NCBI GenBank assembly: GCA_963806335.1
Contig: CAWDXO010000018.1
Span: forward strand, 62,001-126,000
Direction: 5' to 3'
DNA length: 64,000 bases
DNA from: Palsa-504 sp963806335
GTDB taxonomy: Bacteria > Actinomycetota > Actinomycetes > Streptosporangiales > Streptosporangiaceae
In this document: piece after piece, positions 1-8,783 of the stretch
Layout of the letters: each line of letters begins with the position of its first letter
Numbering within the stretch: position 1 is the first letter of the stretch
Program-made: the position numbers and the translations under genes
Notes under the pieces: generated by a model
The model's database searches: none
Told to the model about the DNA's origin: nothing
Seen by the model: only the letters and a program-made list of their open reading frames with translations

Positions 1-82
1 CGGACGTCAGGCCCGGTGTGCTGGCTCGACGGAACTAGCCAGAGTCCCCTGTGCGGAGGGCCGCCGGCGCTCCGGCGTCGGC

Positions 83-1555
83 TTACGCTTCGGCGTCTTC
101 GGTGTCGTCGTCGGCCGGGCTGGCCTCGGCGTCTTCGGTGTCGTCGGCCGGGCTGGCTTCGGCGTCCGTCTCGGCCATCACTTCGGCGTCGTCGTCCGCC
201 GCGACCGCGCTCTCGGCGGTACCCGCGGGCTGCAGGGGGGCGTTCAGGACGGCCTTGATGTCAACCTCGTGACCGGACTCGTCCGTTACCTTGACGCGCT
301 CAGCGATCAGGTTCATCGCCTTGCCGCGCAGGACCTCGGCCGCCGCGAAGCTGAGCTGGCCGCTCTCGGCGAGCTGCTGCGCCAGGCGCTCGGGGGGGAC
401 GCCCATCTGCTCGGCCTGCCGGGTCACGTAGGCGGAAAGCTCGGCCTGATCGACCCCGAGCTCCTCCTCCCGGGCCAGCTGGTCCAGGACCAGGCTGACC
501 TTGACCGCACGGCGGGCCCGCTGGTCGACGTCCGCCTCGAACTGCTCCTCGGTCTGGTTCGACATCTCCAGGTAGCCCTCAAGGGTGGCGCCAGCGCGCT
601 CGAGCTGCTGCAGGACCGCGTCCCGGCTGTGGCCGGCCTCGTCTACCACCACGCTTTCCGGCAGCGGGATGTCGATCGTGTCGAGCAGGGCGTCCAGGGC
701 CCGATCGCGCGCCTGGACGACCTGCTGCGTGGTCTTCATCCGCTCCAGCTGCGCGCGCGTGTCGGCGCGAAGCTCGCCCAGCGTGTCGAACTCGCTGGCC
801 AGCTGGGCGAACTCGTCGTCCAGGCCGGGGACTTCCTTGACCTTGACGCTATGGACGGTCACCGTCACGTCGGCTTCGCGGCCGGCGTACTCTCCGCCCG
901 CCAGTTCGGTGCGGAAGGTGGCCGAGTCTCCGGCCGCCATCCCGGTCAGCGCGGTGTCCAGCCCGTCCAGCAGAGACTCGCTCCCGACCTGGTAGGACAG
1001 GCCGCTGGCCTGAGCGTCCTCGACCGGCTTGCCGTCCACCGTGGCGGACAGGTCGATAGAGACGTAATCATCGGGCTGGACCGATCGCTGCACGGCCTTG
1101 AGCGAGGCGAACCGCTCCTGCAGCGAGCCGAGGTACTCCGCCACCTCGTCCGGGGTGACGATCGTGTCATCGACCGTGACCGACAGGGCGGAGAGGTCCG
1201 GCAGCTCGAACTTCGGCCGGATGTCGACCTCGACGGTGAACGTCAGCTCCTTGCCGTCGTCGAGGCTGGTGATCTCGACTTCGGGCTGGCCGAGCGCGAA
1301 GACGTCGCCCTCGGCCACCGCCTTTGCGTAGAGATCGGGTATCGCGTCGTTGACGGCCTGGCTGAGCACGACATCGCGGCCCACCCTGCGGTCGATGACG
1401 GGCGGCGGCACGCGGCCGGGCCGGAAGCCCGGGATGCGGACCTGCCGGCCGACTTCGCGATAGGCCTTGTCGAGGCTGGGCTTCAGCTCATCGAACGGCA
1501 CCTCGACGCTGAGCCGGACACGGGTCGGGCTCAGCTCTTCGACGTCAGTCTTCAC
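83..1555 (-). CDS. tig: Trigger factor (ribosome-associated chaperone/PPIase)
   Basis: Trigger factor binds the ribosome near the exit tunnel and shields nascent chains. The 490-residue product has the family order: an N-terminal ribosome-binding domain with the GFRPGRVPPPVI signature (about residues 44-55), a central FKBP-like PPIase domain (about 155-240), and a helical C-terminal chaperone domain. The family is usually 430-470 residues; the excess is an acidic C-terminal tail containing EASPADDTEDAEA-type repeats, encoded by an imperfect repeat of about 36-39 bp near 83-165. In actinobacteria tig normally precedes clpP genes, which would lie beyond the left edge. The ATG at 1555 starts exactly at the family N terminus (MKTDVEELSPTRVRL). 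Confidence is very high; only the tail length is unusual. Confidence 0.97.
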   Translation of the reverse strand: MKTDVEELSPTRVRLSVEVPFDELKPSLDKAYREVGRQVRIPGFRPGRVPPPVIDRRVGRDVVLSQAVNDAIPDLYAKAVAEGDVFALGQPEVEITSLDDGKELTFTVEVDIRPKFELPDLSALSVTVDDTIVTPDEVAEYLGSLQERFASLKAVQRSVQPDDYVSIDLSATVDGKPVEDAQASGLSYQVGSESLLDGLDTALTGMAAGDSATFRTELAGGEYAGREADVTVTVHSVKVKEVPGLDDEFAQLASEFDTLGELRADTRAQLERMKTTQQVVQARDRALDALLDTIDIPLPESVVVDEAGHSRDAVLQQLERAGATLEGYLEMSNQTEEQFEADVDQRARRAVKVSLVLDQLAREEELGVDQAELSAYVTRQAEQMGVPPERLAQQLAESGQLSFAAAEVLRGKAMNLIAERVKVTDESGHEVDIKAVLNAPLQPAGTAESAVAADDDAEVMAETDAEASPADDTEDAEASPADDDTEDAEA

Positions 1556-1630
1556 GTCCGCGTCACTCCGGGATTGAGGATGGTAACTCAGCGCTGGATC
1601 GCTGAGAAGTCTAAGCCGACAGTCTAGGGG

Positions 1631-2050
1631 CTAACGCACTCTGACCACGCGGACCGGCGGCGGCTCATCGTTCTCAGGGCGGTTATCCCCAATCACGAGA
1701 TGGAGCAGCCAGCTCACCAGCCCCACGATGATGGCGCCCCAGAAGGCGGCCCAGAACCCGGTCACGTGGAACGGCAGCGTCAGGTCGCCCGCGATGACGC
1801 TGGTCAGCCAGAGGAGCAGGCCGTTGACGACCAGCGCGGCCAGGCCGAGCGTAAGCACGTAGAACGCGCAGCCGACGACCTTGATCAGCGGCTTGAGCGT
1901 GGCGTTGATAAGGCCGAAGATCAGGGCCACGGCGAGCAGCGTGCCCAGTTTCGACCAGCCGCTCCCGGCGAGGAGCTCAATCCCGGGTACCGCGGCGGTG
2001 GCGACACCCAGGGCGACGGCGGAGACCGCCACCCGAAGCAGGAACCTCAT
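1631..2050 (-). CDS. Holin-like small integral membrane protein (phage holin family 4 type)
   Basis: A 139-residue protein with four hydrophobic segments (about residues 5-25, 33-55, 60-85 and 95-120) and a short charged tail ending PPPVRVVRVR. The pattern, including the FGLINATLKPLIKVV motif between helices 2 and 3, matches the widespread actinobacterial phage-holin-4/YvlD-like family. Despite the name these are chromosomal membrane proteins of unknown role, not lysis holins; no phage genes are nearby. The start ATG at 2050 follows an intergenic region carrying a phased CTCGAG array. Function is not established. Confidence 0.85.
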   Translation of the reverse strand: MRFLLRVAVSAVALGVATAAVPGIELLAGSGWSKLGTLLAVALIFGLINATLKPLIKVVGCAFYVLTLGLAALVVNGLLLWLTSVIAGDLTLPFHVTGFWAAFWGAIIVGLVSWLLHLVIGDNRPENDEPPPVRVVRVR

Positions 2051-2064
2051 AAACCAGATATTAC

Positions 2065-2146
2065 TCGAGTCTGCGGGGTTTGGCCCGGCTCGAGTGAGCG
2101 GGTTTGGCCCGGGCTCGAGTGCCGGGGTGCCGGTCCAGCCTCGAGT
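2065..2146. repeat. Phased CTCGAG array (four copies, about 25 bp apart)
   Basis: The palindrome CTCGAG followed by T occurs at 2065, 2090, 2115 and 2141, spaced 25, 25 and 26 bp. Copies two and three are embedded in a near-identical unit of about 25 bp containing GGGTTTGGCCCG. The array lies immediately upstream of the holin-like gene (start 2050, minus strand), so it could be an operator array or a simple tandem duplication. Confidence 0.6.
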
Positions 2147-2161
2147 ACGGGCGGATATTAC

Positions 2162-3184
2162 CTATCCGGCGAGATGACCGGGCGGATCGCCGCGGAAGAG
2201 GTGCCGGTACGCGTTGGGAGTGGTGCCGCACCAGGCGCGGAAGTGATGGCGCAAGACGGTCGCGTTACCGAAGCCGGCCGCCTCCGCGACGGCGTCTACG
2301 GTCTCGTCACTCTCCTCGAGCAGCTGCTGAGCCAGCAAGATGCGCTGCCCGGTGAGCCAGCGCTGCGGCGTCGTGCCCGTGTCCTGGACGAAACGCCGGG
2401 CGAAGGTGCGCTCGGACATGTTCGCGCGAGCGGCCAGGTGCCGGACGGCGAGTGGCTGGTCGAGGTGGCCGCGCAGCCATTCGAGCAGGTCACGGAGCGC
2501 GCCGTCACACGAGGGCGCAACGGGCTGCACGACGTACTGAGCCTGGCCGCCGTCGCGGTGCGGCGGCACCACCATCCGCCGGGCGATGCCGTTGGCGACC
2601 CGGGAGCCCTGTTCCTTCCTGACCAGGTACAGGCAGGCGTCGATGCCGGCCGCCGTGCCCGCGCTGGTGATCACCGGATCGTCATCGACGTAAAGGACGT
2701 CCGGATCGACCTTGGCCGCTGGGTAACGGCGGGCCAGCTCGGCCGCATTCCGCCAGTGCGTGGTGCAGCGGCGGCCGTCAAGCAAGCCGGCCTCGCCCAG
2801 GATGAAGGCTCCGCTACACACACTCAGCACCCGCGCGCCGCGCTCCACCGCGCGGCGCAGGGCCGCGAGCAGCTCGTCGGGAAAAGCCCGGGGGGCTTCC
2901 GGCCCGGCAGGCGACATCGGCCGGCCGACGCACAGGCTGAGACGGTTGTCGCCGACCGCCGGCAGGGCGATCAGGTCCGCTTCCTCGAGCCGATCCAGGC
3001 CGGAGGAGGGCTGGATGGTGAAGTCGTTGTACGCCCGCAGCGGCGCGGGCTCGCCGGCGACCACCGCAAAATCGTAAGACGGCAACCCGTCATCTGCCCG
3101 GTCGACGCCGAATACCTCACATATGGTGCCGAACTCGAACGGGAGGAAACCGTTGACGACCACTACGGCCACCCTATTGAGCAC
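2162..3184 (-). CDS. GlxA-family AraC-type transcriptional regulator (DJ-1/PfpI + HTH)
   Basis: Two domains are visible. The N-terminal half is a DJ-1/PfpI-like amidase-fold domain with the elbow motif SVCSGAFILGEAGLL around residue 120. The C-terminal half is an AraC-type double helix-turn-helix (LAARANMSERTFARRFVQ, then AEAAGFGNATVLRHHFRA). This is the GlxA-type regulator architecture; the ligand is unknown. The GTG at 3184 is preferred over ATG codons at 3217 or 3205 because a GGTGGAG ribosome site precedes it by five bases and it begins at the family start (LNRVAVVVVNGF). It is divergent from the small gene at 3322. The start is the main uncertainty. Confidence 0.9.
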   Translation of the reverse strand: MLNRVAVVVVNGFLPFEFGTICEVFGVDRADDGLPSYDFAVVAGEPAPLRAYNDFTIQPSSGLDRLEEADLIALPAVGDNRLSLCVGRPMSPAGPEAPRAFPDELLAALRRAVERGARVLSVCSGAFILGEAGLLDGRRCTTHWRNAAELARRYPAAKVDPDVLYVDDDPVITSAGTAAGIDACLYLVRKEQGSRVANGIARRMVVPPHRDGGQAQYVVQPVAPSCDGALRDLLEWLRGHLDQPLAVRHLAARANMSERTFARRFVQDTGTTPQRWLTGQRILLAQQLLEESDETVDAVAEAAGFGNATVLRHHFRAWCGTTPNAYRHLFRGDPPGHLAG

Positions 3185-3321
3185 GCCAGCTCCACCGCGA
3201 CGCATGTATCCAGTCACTAACCGTCATGACCTGAAGTATGACAGAGGCGCTGGCAGGATGTCACCCGACATTGGCGTTACTGCCATTTGCTGGCCCCCGT
3301 CACCCATGGCAGGCTGGAGAT

Positions 3322-3549
3322 ATGGACGCTTACAGTTCCTGGGTCGTCCGCCTGGCCCGCCAGATCCGGCACGCCGCCCTCGAGTTCTACCGTGCCACCA
3401 AGGTTGCCAACGAGCTGCTGTTCAGCTACGGCCTGCCCGAGACGAACCAGCCCCCTGAGACATACGCCGAGTTCCGGCTCCGGACGCCGGCCTCGTCAGT
3501 GCATGAACCGCCGGCCAGCAGCCGGGCGGCCGGCCAGCAGGTCAGGTAG
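3322..3549 (+). CDS. Small hypothetical protein
   Basis: A 75-residue product starting MDAYSSWVVRLARQIRHAAL, with an amphipathic N-terminal helix and a polar, proline-rich C terminus. The ATG at 3322 is preceded closely by GGAG. No domain is recognised. It is kept because the first 50 residues look like a structured soluble helix and the frame shows normal high-GC third positions; it could still be spurious. It sits between the divergent GlxA-type regulator and the FUSC gene. Confidence 0.45.
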   Translation: MDAYSSWVVRLARQIRHAALEFYRATKVANELLFSYGLPETNQPPETYAEFRLRTPASSVHEPPASSRAAGQQVR

Positions 3550-3759
3550 CCAGCCCAGGCGAGGTCGCCGGCCAGGCGGCCGCCCTCCGGCTGGGCGAAT
3601 CTCCCGGCCAGGCCGCCGGGCACGCCAGGAACCTGGAAGCGTCCATGCCGGTAATCTGCCGAGCTACGGCGGCATTCAACCGGGTCGCCGGGGTACAGCG
3701 GCAGGCTGGAGGCAGGCCCAGGGCTGGTACGACGCCCGTTCGGGAGAAGATAGGGAGCT

Positions 3760-5844
3760 GTGAGGCGGCGGCAAAGCGGGAGCCGGGCCCTGATCAGGAC
3801 CCAGGCCGCGGCGATGCGGGCCGCGGTGGTCCCCGACTGGCTCGCCGAGGTGGTACGGCCGCGGCCGGCGCCGCTGCCGTGGCCGGCGATGATCCGTGCG
3901 ATGCTCGCGGTCAGCGTGCCGCTCGCGGTGGCCCTAGCGGTGGGGCAGAAGGAGCTCGGGGTGCTGCCCGCCATGGGGGGGCTGCTTGGCGCCCTGGCCG
4001 ACACCGGCGGCCCTTACCTGACCCGGGTAAAGCGGGTGGCCAGCGCGGCGGTGTTCGGCGGCGCGGCTGGTCTCGCGATCGGATCCGCCATCCATGGCCG
4101 CGGCTGGATCGCCGTGCTGGCCCTGGTCGTGGTGGCCGGCGTGTCGGGCGTGATCAGCGCCATCGGTGACATCGGCTCCGCGACCGGACTGCAGCTTCTG
4201 GTCTACACCTCGCTCGGCGCCGGGCCGGTCGGTGCGCTGCGGCCGGCCTGGCACACCGTCGTCGGTTTCCTGATCGGCGTGATCTGGGCGCTCATCCTGA
4301 TCGTTCCCGGCTGGCTGCTATCCCCGCACGGCAAGGAACAGCGCGACGTAGCCGCCGTCTACTCCGCCCTGGCGGGGGTGTTGCGCGCGATCGGCACCGA
4401 TGATTTCGCCGCCCGGCGGCAGCAGTTGATCGCGGCGCTCAACACCGCCTATGACGAACTGCTCACGGCCCGGTCCACCGCCATCGGCCGGAACAGGCGG
4501 ACCGCGCGACTGATCGCCGCGCTGAACGCGAGCAACCTGATGGCCGAGGCGACGGCGGCGCTCGCCGTGGCAGACACCCAGCCTCCGCCGCTGGTCGTCG
4601 AGACGGTGGAACGACTGGCGGATTCGATCAGGAACGAGACCTCGCCGCCGATGATCCCGCCGCCCTGGGATGACAGCCCGGGCATGCTGGCGCTGCGCGA
4701 CGCCATGGCCGGAGCCGCCCGGGCGCTGTCGAGGGACTGGTCACCCGAAGATCACACCCGGTCGGGGTTGCGCGACCTGTGGTCTTTGGGACGGTTGAAG
4801 TCCTTGACGTCCTCGGGGTCAGGGCGGCTGGCGGGACTGGCTGACCGGCTGATCGACGAGTTCGGCGGTGGCCGCATCGGCCGGATATTCACCCTCCGGC
4901 TGATGGCCTGCATGGGCGTGGCCGGGCTGATGACCGAGGTACTACCGGTGCAGCGGTCCTACTGGGTGCCGCTCACCGTGGCCATCGTGCTCAAGCCGGA
5001 CTACGGTTCGGTGTTCGCCCGGGCCCTGCAGCGGGGCATCGGGACCATCGTCGGCGCGGTCGCGGGGGCGGTGCTGCTCGTCGCCGTGCACGGCCTGTGG
5101 CTGCTGATCCCGTTCTCGATACTGGCCGCGCTGCTGCCGTACGGCCGCAGCCGGAACTACGGGCTGCTCGCGACGTTCCTGACCCCGCTGGTGGTCGTGC
5201 TCATCGACCTGCTCGCCCCGGCGGGCTGGCGGCTGGCGGAGGAACGCTTGGTCGACACGCTGATCGGCTGCGCGATCGTGCTGCTTATCGGGTTCGCGCC
5301 GTGGCCGATGGCCTGGTACGCGCACCTGCCCCGGCAGTTCGCGGAGACCACGCAGGACGTGATCCGGTACATGGAGGAGGCGCTGCTGGGTTCGGGCTCG
5401 CCGGGGGCGGATGCGGTGGCGGGCGACGGCGCTGGGGCTGATATGACGCGGCCGCCGGCTCGTTCGCGGATGCGGCGGTCGACCTACCATGCCCTGGCTG
5501 ACCTGCGGGCGGAGTTTCAGCGCACCATGTCCGAGCCGCCCTCGATCAGCCGTAGCGCGAGCGCCTGGTGGCCCGCGGTGGTCGGCCTGGAACAAGTGAT
5601 GGACGCGGTCACCTCGACCGCGCTTGCGGTCAGCCGCGGCGCTCGTGTACCGGCGTCCGGCGTCCGCCAGCTGGCCGCGGCGCTGCAGACGGTGAGCGAG
5701 GCGGCTTCGAAGGAAACGCCGCTGGAGACGGTGCCTGAGCTGCCAGACGATGAGACCCTCAAGCCGGTAACCGAGGCCGTTCGGGCGCTGCTCGGCGTGC
5801 TCGGCGTGCTCGGAAGCGGCCAGCACCTCAGGGCCCGCGGGTAA
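3760..5844 (+). CDS. FUSC family membrane protein (aromatic acid exporter-like)
   Basis: A 694-residue protein with two clusters of transmembrane helices (about residues 45-190 and 380-535) separated by a soluble helical region, the duplicated layout of FUSC/ArAE-type inner-membrane proteins. The second cluster contains the characteristic VPLTVAIVLKPDYGSVFARA motif (around residues 405-424) and RGIGTIVGAVAGAVLL. Members are proposed to export aromatic or weak-acid compounds; the substrate here cannot be read. The start is GTG at 3760 with GGGAG just upstream. A C-terminal soluble extension of about 150 residues is predicted helical. tRNA-Pro follows 26 bases downstream on the other strand. 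Confidence 0.88.
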   Translation: MRRRQSGSRALIRTQAAAMRAAVVPDWLAEVVRPRPAPLPWPAMIRAMLAVSVPLAVALAVGQKELGVLPAMGGLLGALADTGGPYLTRVKRVASAAVFGGAAGLAIGSAIHGRGWIAVLALVVVAGVSGVISAIGDIGSATGLQLLVYTSLGAGPVGALRPAWHTVVGFLIGVIWALILIVPGWLLSPHGKEQRDVAAVYSALAGVLRAIGTDDFAARRQQLIAALNTAYDELLTARSTAIGRNRRTARLIAALNASNLMAEATAALAVADTQPPPLVVETVERLADSIRNETSPPMIPPPWDDSPGMLALRDAMAGAARALSRDWSPEDHTRSGLRDLWSLGRLKSLTSSGSGRLAGLADRLIDEFGGGRIGRIFTLRLMACMGVAGLMTEVLPVQRSYWVPLTVAIVLKPDYGSVFARALQRGIGTIVGAVAGAVLLVAVHGLWLLIPFSILAALLPYGRSRNYGLLATFLTPLVVVLIDLLAPAGWRLAEERLVDTLIGCAIVLLIGFAPWPMAWYAHLPRQFAETTQDVIRYMEEALLGSGSPGADAVAGDGAGADMTRPPARSRMRRSTYHALADLRAEFQRTMSEPPSISRSASAWWPAVVGLEQVMDAVTSTALAVSRGARVPASGVRQLAAALQTVSEAASKETPLETVPELPDDETLKPVTEAVRALLGVLGVLGSGQHLRARG

Positions 5845-5870
5845 CGCCCTCGGCGGTGGCGTTAACTTAG

Positions 5871-5945
5871 TCGGGCTGGCCGGATTCGAACCGGCGGCCT
5901 CCGCGACCCAAACGCGGCGCGCTAGCCAAGCTGCGCTACAGCCCG
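5871..5945 (-). tRNA. tRNA-Pro (anticodon TGG)
   Basis: On the minus strand the 75-base sequence folds as a tRNA: acceptor CGGGCTG pairs with CAGCCCG, the anticodon stem CCGCG/CGCGG encloses the loop TTTGGGT (anticodon TGG), and the T arm carries GGTTCGAATCC. Discriminator base is A and CCA is not encoded. Confidence 0.96.
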
Positions 5946-6033
5946 TACCTGTGCTGAGTGTAGCGGCTAGCGCCGACCTGCCCGCCCGTGCGGCCTTTGC
6001 TCGAGGCGGGGAGGCGCCGGATTTCATTTTCGT

Positions 6034-6075
6034 GTGCATCTAACCCCCTTATTGTTATTGGGGAGTTAAATGCAC
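6034..6075. other. AT-rich-looped inverted repeat
   Basis: GTGCATCTAACCCCC at 6034-6048 pairs with GGGGAGTTAAATGCAC at 6060-6075 across a loop of A/T-rich sequence, with one mismatch and one bulge. It lies between tRNA-Pro and the end of psiE. It may terminate psiE transcription or be a protein-binding site; there is no clear T run on the psiE side. Confidence 0.5.
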
Positions 6076-6092
6076 GCGATCTTTTGTGTTGG

Positions 6093-6578
6093 TTATGAAA
6101 TCTCCTGTTCGATGAGGTCGGGCTCGCCCTTCCGCCGCCGGTCGAACCAGGTCACCGCCAGCAGCGCGGCGACGAACACGAAGATCATCGCGATCAGCAG
6201 GGCCAGTTGCGGCGTCGGAACGGTCGCCGTCCCGCTGAGGTCAACGAGGATTTTCCTTATCACGGCCACCAGGCCGACGATGATGAACGGCTGGGCGACC
6301 AGATGATGAGCACGCAACGACAGCACCACGGTGTGCACGATCTCGACCAGGATCAGCACTAGGAGAACCCGGTCCAGCAAATTGATGCCCGCTGTTTCAA
6401 TGGAGGTCTTGGGCATGCCGGAGAAGAAGTCGACCACGCCGGAGACGAGTTCGGCCGCCGCCAGCACAATCAGCACCATGCCGACGATGACCGACACCAG
6501 GTCCTGCGCATGTTCTAGCAGCCAGGCGCTCGCGGCGACGGCGCGAGCCAGGGGTTCTTCATCTTTGTCAGCTGGCAT
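6093..6578 (-). CDS. PsiE-family phosphate-starvation-inducible-type membrane protein
   Basis: A 161-residue protein with four predicted transmembrane helices (about residues 25-48, 60-80, 90-112 and 118-145). The VLLVLILVEIVHTVVLSLRA segment after helix 2 is typical of the PsiE family. The role is unknown beyond phosphate-starvation induction of the E. coli member. The ATG at 6578 has a good AAGGAG site on the minus strand. The charged C terminus (DRRRKGEPDLIEQEIS) is cytoplasmic-looking. Confidence 0.85.
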   Translation of the reverse strand: MPADKDEEPLARAVAASAWLLEHAQDLVSVIVGMVLIVLAAAELVSGVVDFFSGMPKTSIETAGINLLDRVLLVLILVEIVHTVVLSLRAHHLVAQPFIIVGLVAVIRKILVDLSGTATVPTPQLALLIAMIFVFVAALLAVTWFDRRRKGEPDLIEQEIS

Positions 6579-6849
6579 GACGGCTCCTTAGCCCGCGAAA
6601 CACGGGAGACCAGTACACCGAACCAGCATGGCCTGGCGCAACCGTTTGCAGGGGCGAGGCGGGCGGACGGGTGCTGGGTCCGGGATTCCTCGGGTGTGCG
6701 AGTCCGCCGCCCCCTATCCTTGTTCAGTGCTTTGCAGGCCGGAAACTTCGCGGCGCCTACTTCACAGAGCGGGGCAAGCTGCGCTGGCCGGCCGCGGCGA
6801 GCTCACCTCGACAGCGGAACTACTGTCGTTCACCAGGGGTTGAGCGGGT

Positions 6850-7018
6850 ATGGCACAGCCGCATCTGACGCTCACCGGGACGAACATCGATGCCCCGGAC
6901 GCCAACGCGCTCGCGGACTTCTACCGGCGACTGCTCGGCTGGACGACGAGCACGGAGGAACCCGGCTGGGTGGTCCTCAGGCCTGGATGGGCATCCGTTC
7001 TGCCTGTACTTGGACTGA
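6850..7018 (+). pseudogene. VOC/glyoxalase-family gene with internal deletion
   Basis: The first about 45 codons encode a clear VOC N-terminal half (TLTGTNIDAPDANALADFYR, then LLGW and a WVVLRPG strand). Immediately afterwards, in the +2 frame, the family's terminal strand appears as GHPFCLYLD followed by TGA at 7016-7018. The middle of the domain (about 65 codons) is missing and the two ends are out of frame, so this is the residue of a deletion. The open frame that runs on to 7188 is an artefact of the junction. Confidence 0.75.
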
Positions 7019-7078
7019 GGAAGCGTCGAGCGTGGCCGCGGGCGGGGAACCGGGGCCCGTTCGGGAAAAATCAGAGAT

Positions 7079-8509
7079 TTAACGAGTTACTTCTGAACGG
7101 TCCTGTGCCCACAGAGTATGGAAGGTGCCCTCGCGGTCGGTCCGGCGGTAAGTGTGCGCACCGAAGAAATCGCGTAGCCCCTGGATGAGCGCGGCGGGCA
7201 GACGCTCGGCCCGCAGCGCGTCGTAGTAGGCCAGGGCGGCGGAGAAGCCGGGGACGGGGATGCCGAGCCGCGCGGCGGTGGCGACCACGTTGCGCCAGGC
7301 ATCCTGGGCGGCGGCGAGATCCTTGCCGAACTCGTCGTCGGCCAGCAGCGTCGGCAGCTCCGCGTTGTTCGCGTAGGCGGCCCGGATCCGGTCCAGGAAC
7401 GCGGCTCGGATGATGCAGCCGCCGCGCCAGATCATCGCGATCCGGCCGAGATCGATGCCCCAGTCGTACTCGCGGCTGCCGACGTCCATCATGTTCCAGC
7501 CCTGCGCGTAGGACACCAGCTTGGAAGCGTACAGCGCCTGTTCCACCTGGTCGGCGAACTCGGCGGCCTCGGTGCCGGTGCGGGCCGGGCCGGGCAGGTG
7601 GCGGGCGGCCTGGCGCAGGTCGGCGTGGCCGGACAGCGAGCGGGCGAAGACCGCCTCGGCGATGCCGCTGACCGGCACGCCCAGATCGAGCGCGTCCTGG
7701 ACGGTCCAGCGGCCAGTTCCCTTCTGTTCGGCCTGATCGAGCACGATGTCGACGAAGGGCTTGCCGGTCGCCGCGTCGGTGTGGGCCAGGACTTCGGCGG
7801 TGATCTCGATCAGGTACGAGTCGAGCCGGCCGGTGTTCCAGGTGCGGAAGGTCTCGGCGATCTGGGCGGGCTCGAAGCCGACGCCGTGCCTGAGCAGGTC
7901 GTACGCCTCGGCGATGAGCTGCATGTCGGCGTACTCGATACCGTTGTGCACCATCTTCACGAAATGGCCGGCCCCATCCGGGCCGATGTGCGTGCAGCAC
8001 GGGGTTCCGTCGACGTGCGCGCTGATCGTCTCGAGCATCGGGCCGAGGGCCTGGTAGGACTCTTCCGAGCCGCCCGGCATGATCGACGGGCCGTTCAGCG
8101 CGCCCTCCTCGCCGCCGGACACGCCCATGCCGACGAAGTGCAGGCCCTGCTCGCGGAGCGCGGCCTCGCGGCGGCGGGTGTCCTTGAAGTGCGCGTTGCC
8201 GCCGTCGACGATCATGTCGCCTGCTTCGAGCAGCGGGGCGAACTCGTCGATCACGGCGTCGGTGGCCGGGCCGGCGTTCACCATGATGACCAGGCGGCGG
8301 GGCCGCTCAAGCGCCTGCACGAACTCCTGCGCGGACTGGGCCGGGACGAAGGTGCCCTCGTCGCCGAACTGGGAGACCATATCGGTGGTACGGGAGGCCG
8401 TTCGGTTGTGCAGGGCGACGGTGTAGCCGTGGCGGGCGAAGTTGCGGGCCAGGTTACGGCCCATCACGCCGAGCCCGGTGACGCCTATCTGCGCTGATGC
8501 TTGCGCCAT
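7079..8509 (-). CDS. gnd: 6-phosphogluconate dehydrogenase, decarboxylating (NADP-type)
   Basis: Oxidative pentose-phosphate enzyme converting 6-phosphogluconate to ribulose 5-phosphate, CO2 and NADPH. The 476-residue length matches the long homodimeric (GndA) class. Visible are the Rossmann motif GLGVMGRNLARN (about residue 12), the substrate signature MGVSGGEEGALNGPSIMPGG, and the catalytic HFVKMVHNGIEYADMQ segment with its lysine. The C terminus has the KGTGRWT and RTDREG hallmarks. The ATG at 8509 has a GAAGGAGA site. No zwf or tkt is adjacent. Confidence 0.97.
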   Translation of the reverse strand: MAQASAQIGVTGLGVMGRNLARNFARHGYTVALHNRTASRTTDMVSQFGDEGTFVPAQSAQEFVQALERPRRLVIMVNAGPATDAVIDEFAPLLEAGDMIVDGGNAHFKDTRRREAALREQGLHFVGMGVSGGEEGALNGPSIMPGGSEESYQALGPMLETISAHVDGTPCCTHIGPDGAGHFVKMVHNGIEYADMQLIAEAYDLLRHGVGFEPAQIAETFRTWNTGRLDSYLIEITAEVLAHTDAATGKPFVDIVLDQAEQKGTGRWTVQDALDLGVPVSGIAEAVFARSLSGHADLRQAARHLPGPARTGTEAAEFADQVEQALYASKLVSYAQGWNMMDVGSREYDWGIDLGRIAMIWRGGCIIRAAFLDRIRAAYANNAELPTLLADDEFGKDLAAAQDAWRNVVATAARLGIPVPGFSAALAYYDALRAERLPAALIQGLRDFFGAHTYRRTDREGTFHTLWAQDRSEVTR

Positions 8510-8712
8510 GTGCTGCGTTTCTCCTTCGCGTGTGCTCCCGTTGTCCGGTAACGATCACTATGCCACTTAGGGCGGCGGCCAATCCCGCCGCGGATGCAAT
8601 CGGCCGGGCGGGTGATCGTGCGTGAGGGGCGGTGACAGCGGCCGGGTGAACCACGGCGGGAGCGGAAGACGGTACGCTACCGGTGTCAGCCGCGTCGTTC
8701 GGCGCGGCTGCT

Positions 8713-8783
<71 letters not shown>

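Noticed and set aside
269..1627. Long plus-strand frame opposite trigger factor
   Set aside because: High-GC antisense shadow of a well-recognised gene; no ribosome site or family match.
1631..2050. Prophage signal from the holin-family gene
   Set aside because: The family is chromosomal and widespread; no endolysin, capsid or other phage genes are nearby.
4942..6039. Minus-strand frame running through tRNA-Pro and the FUSC gene
   Set aside because: Shadow of FUSC plus translation of the tRNA region (AEAAGSNPASPTKL type).
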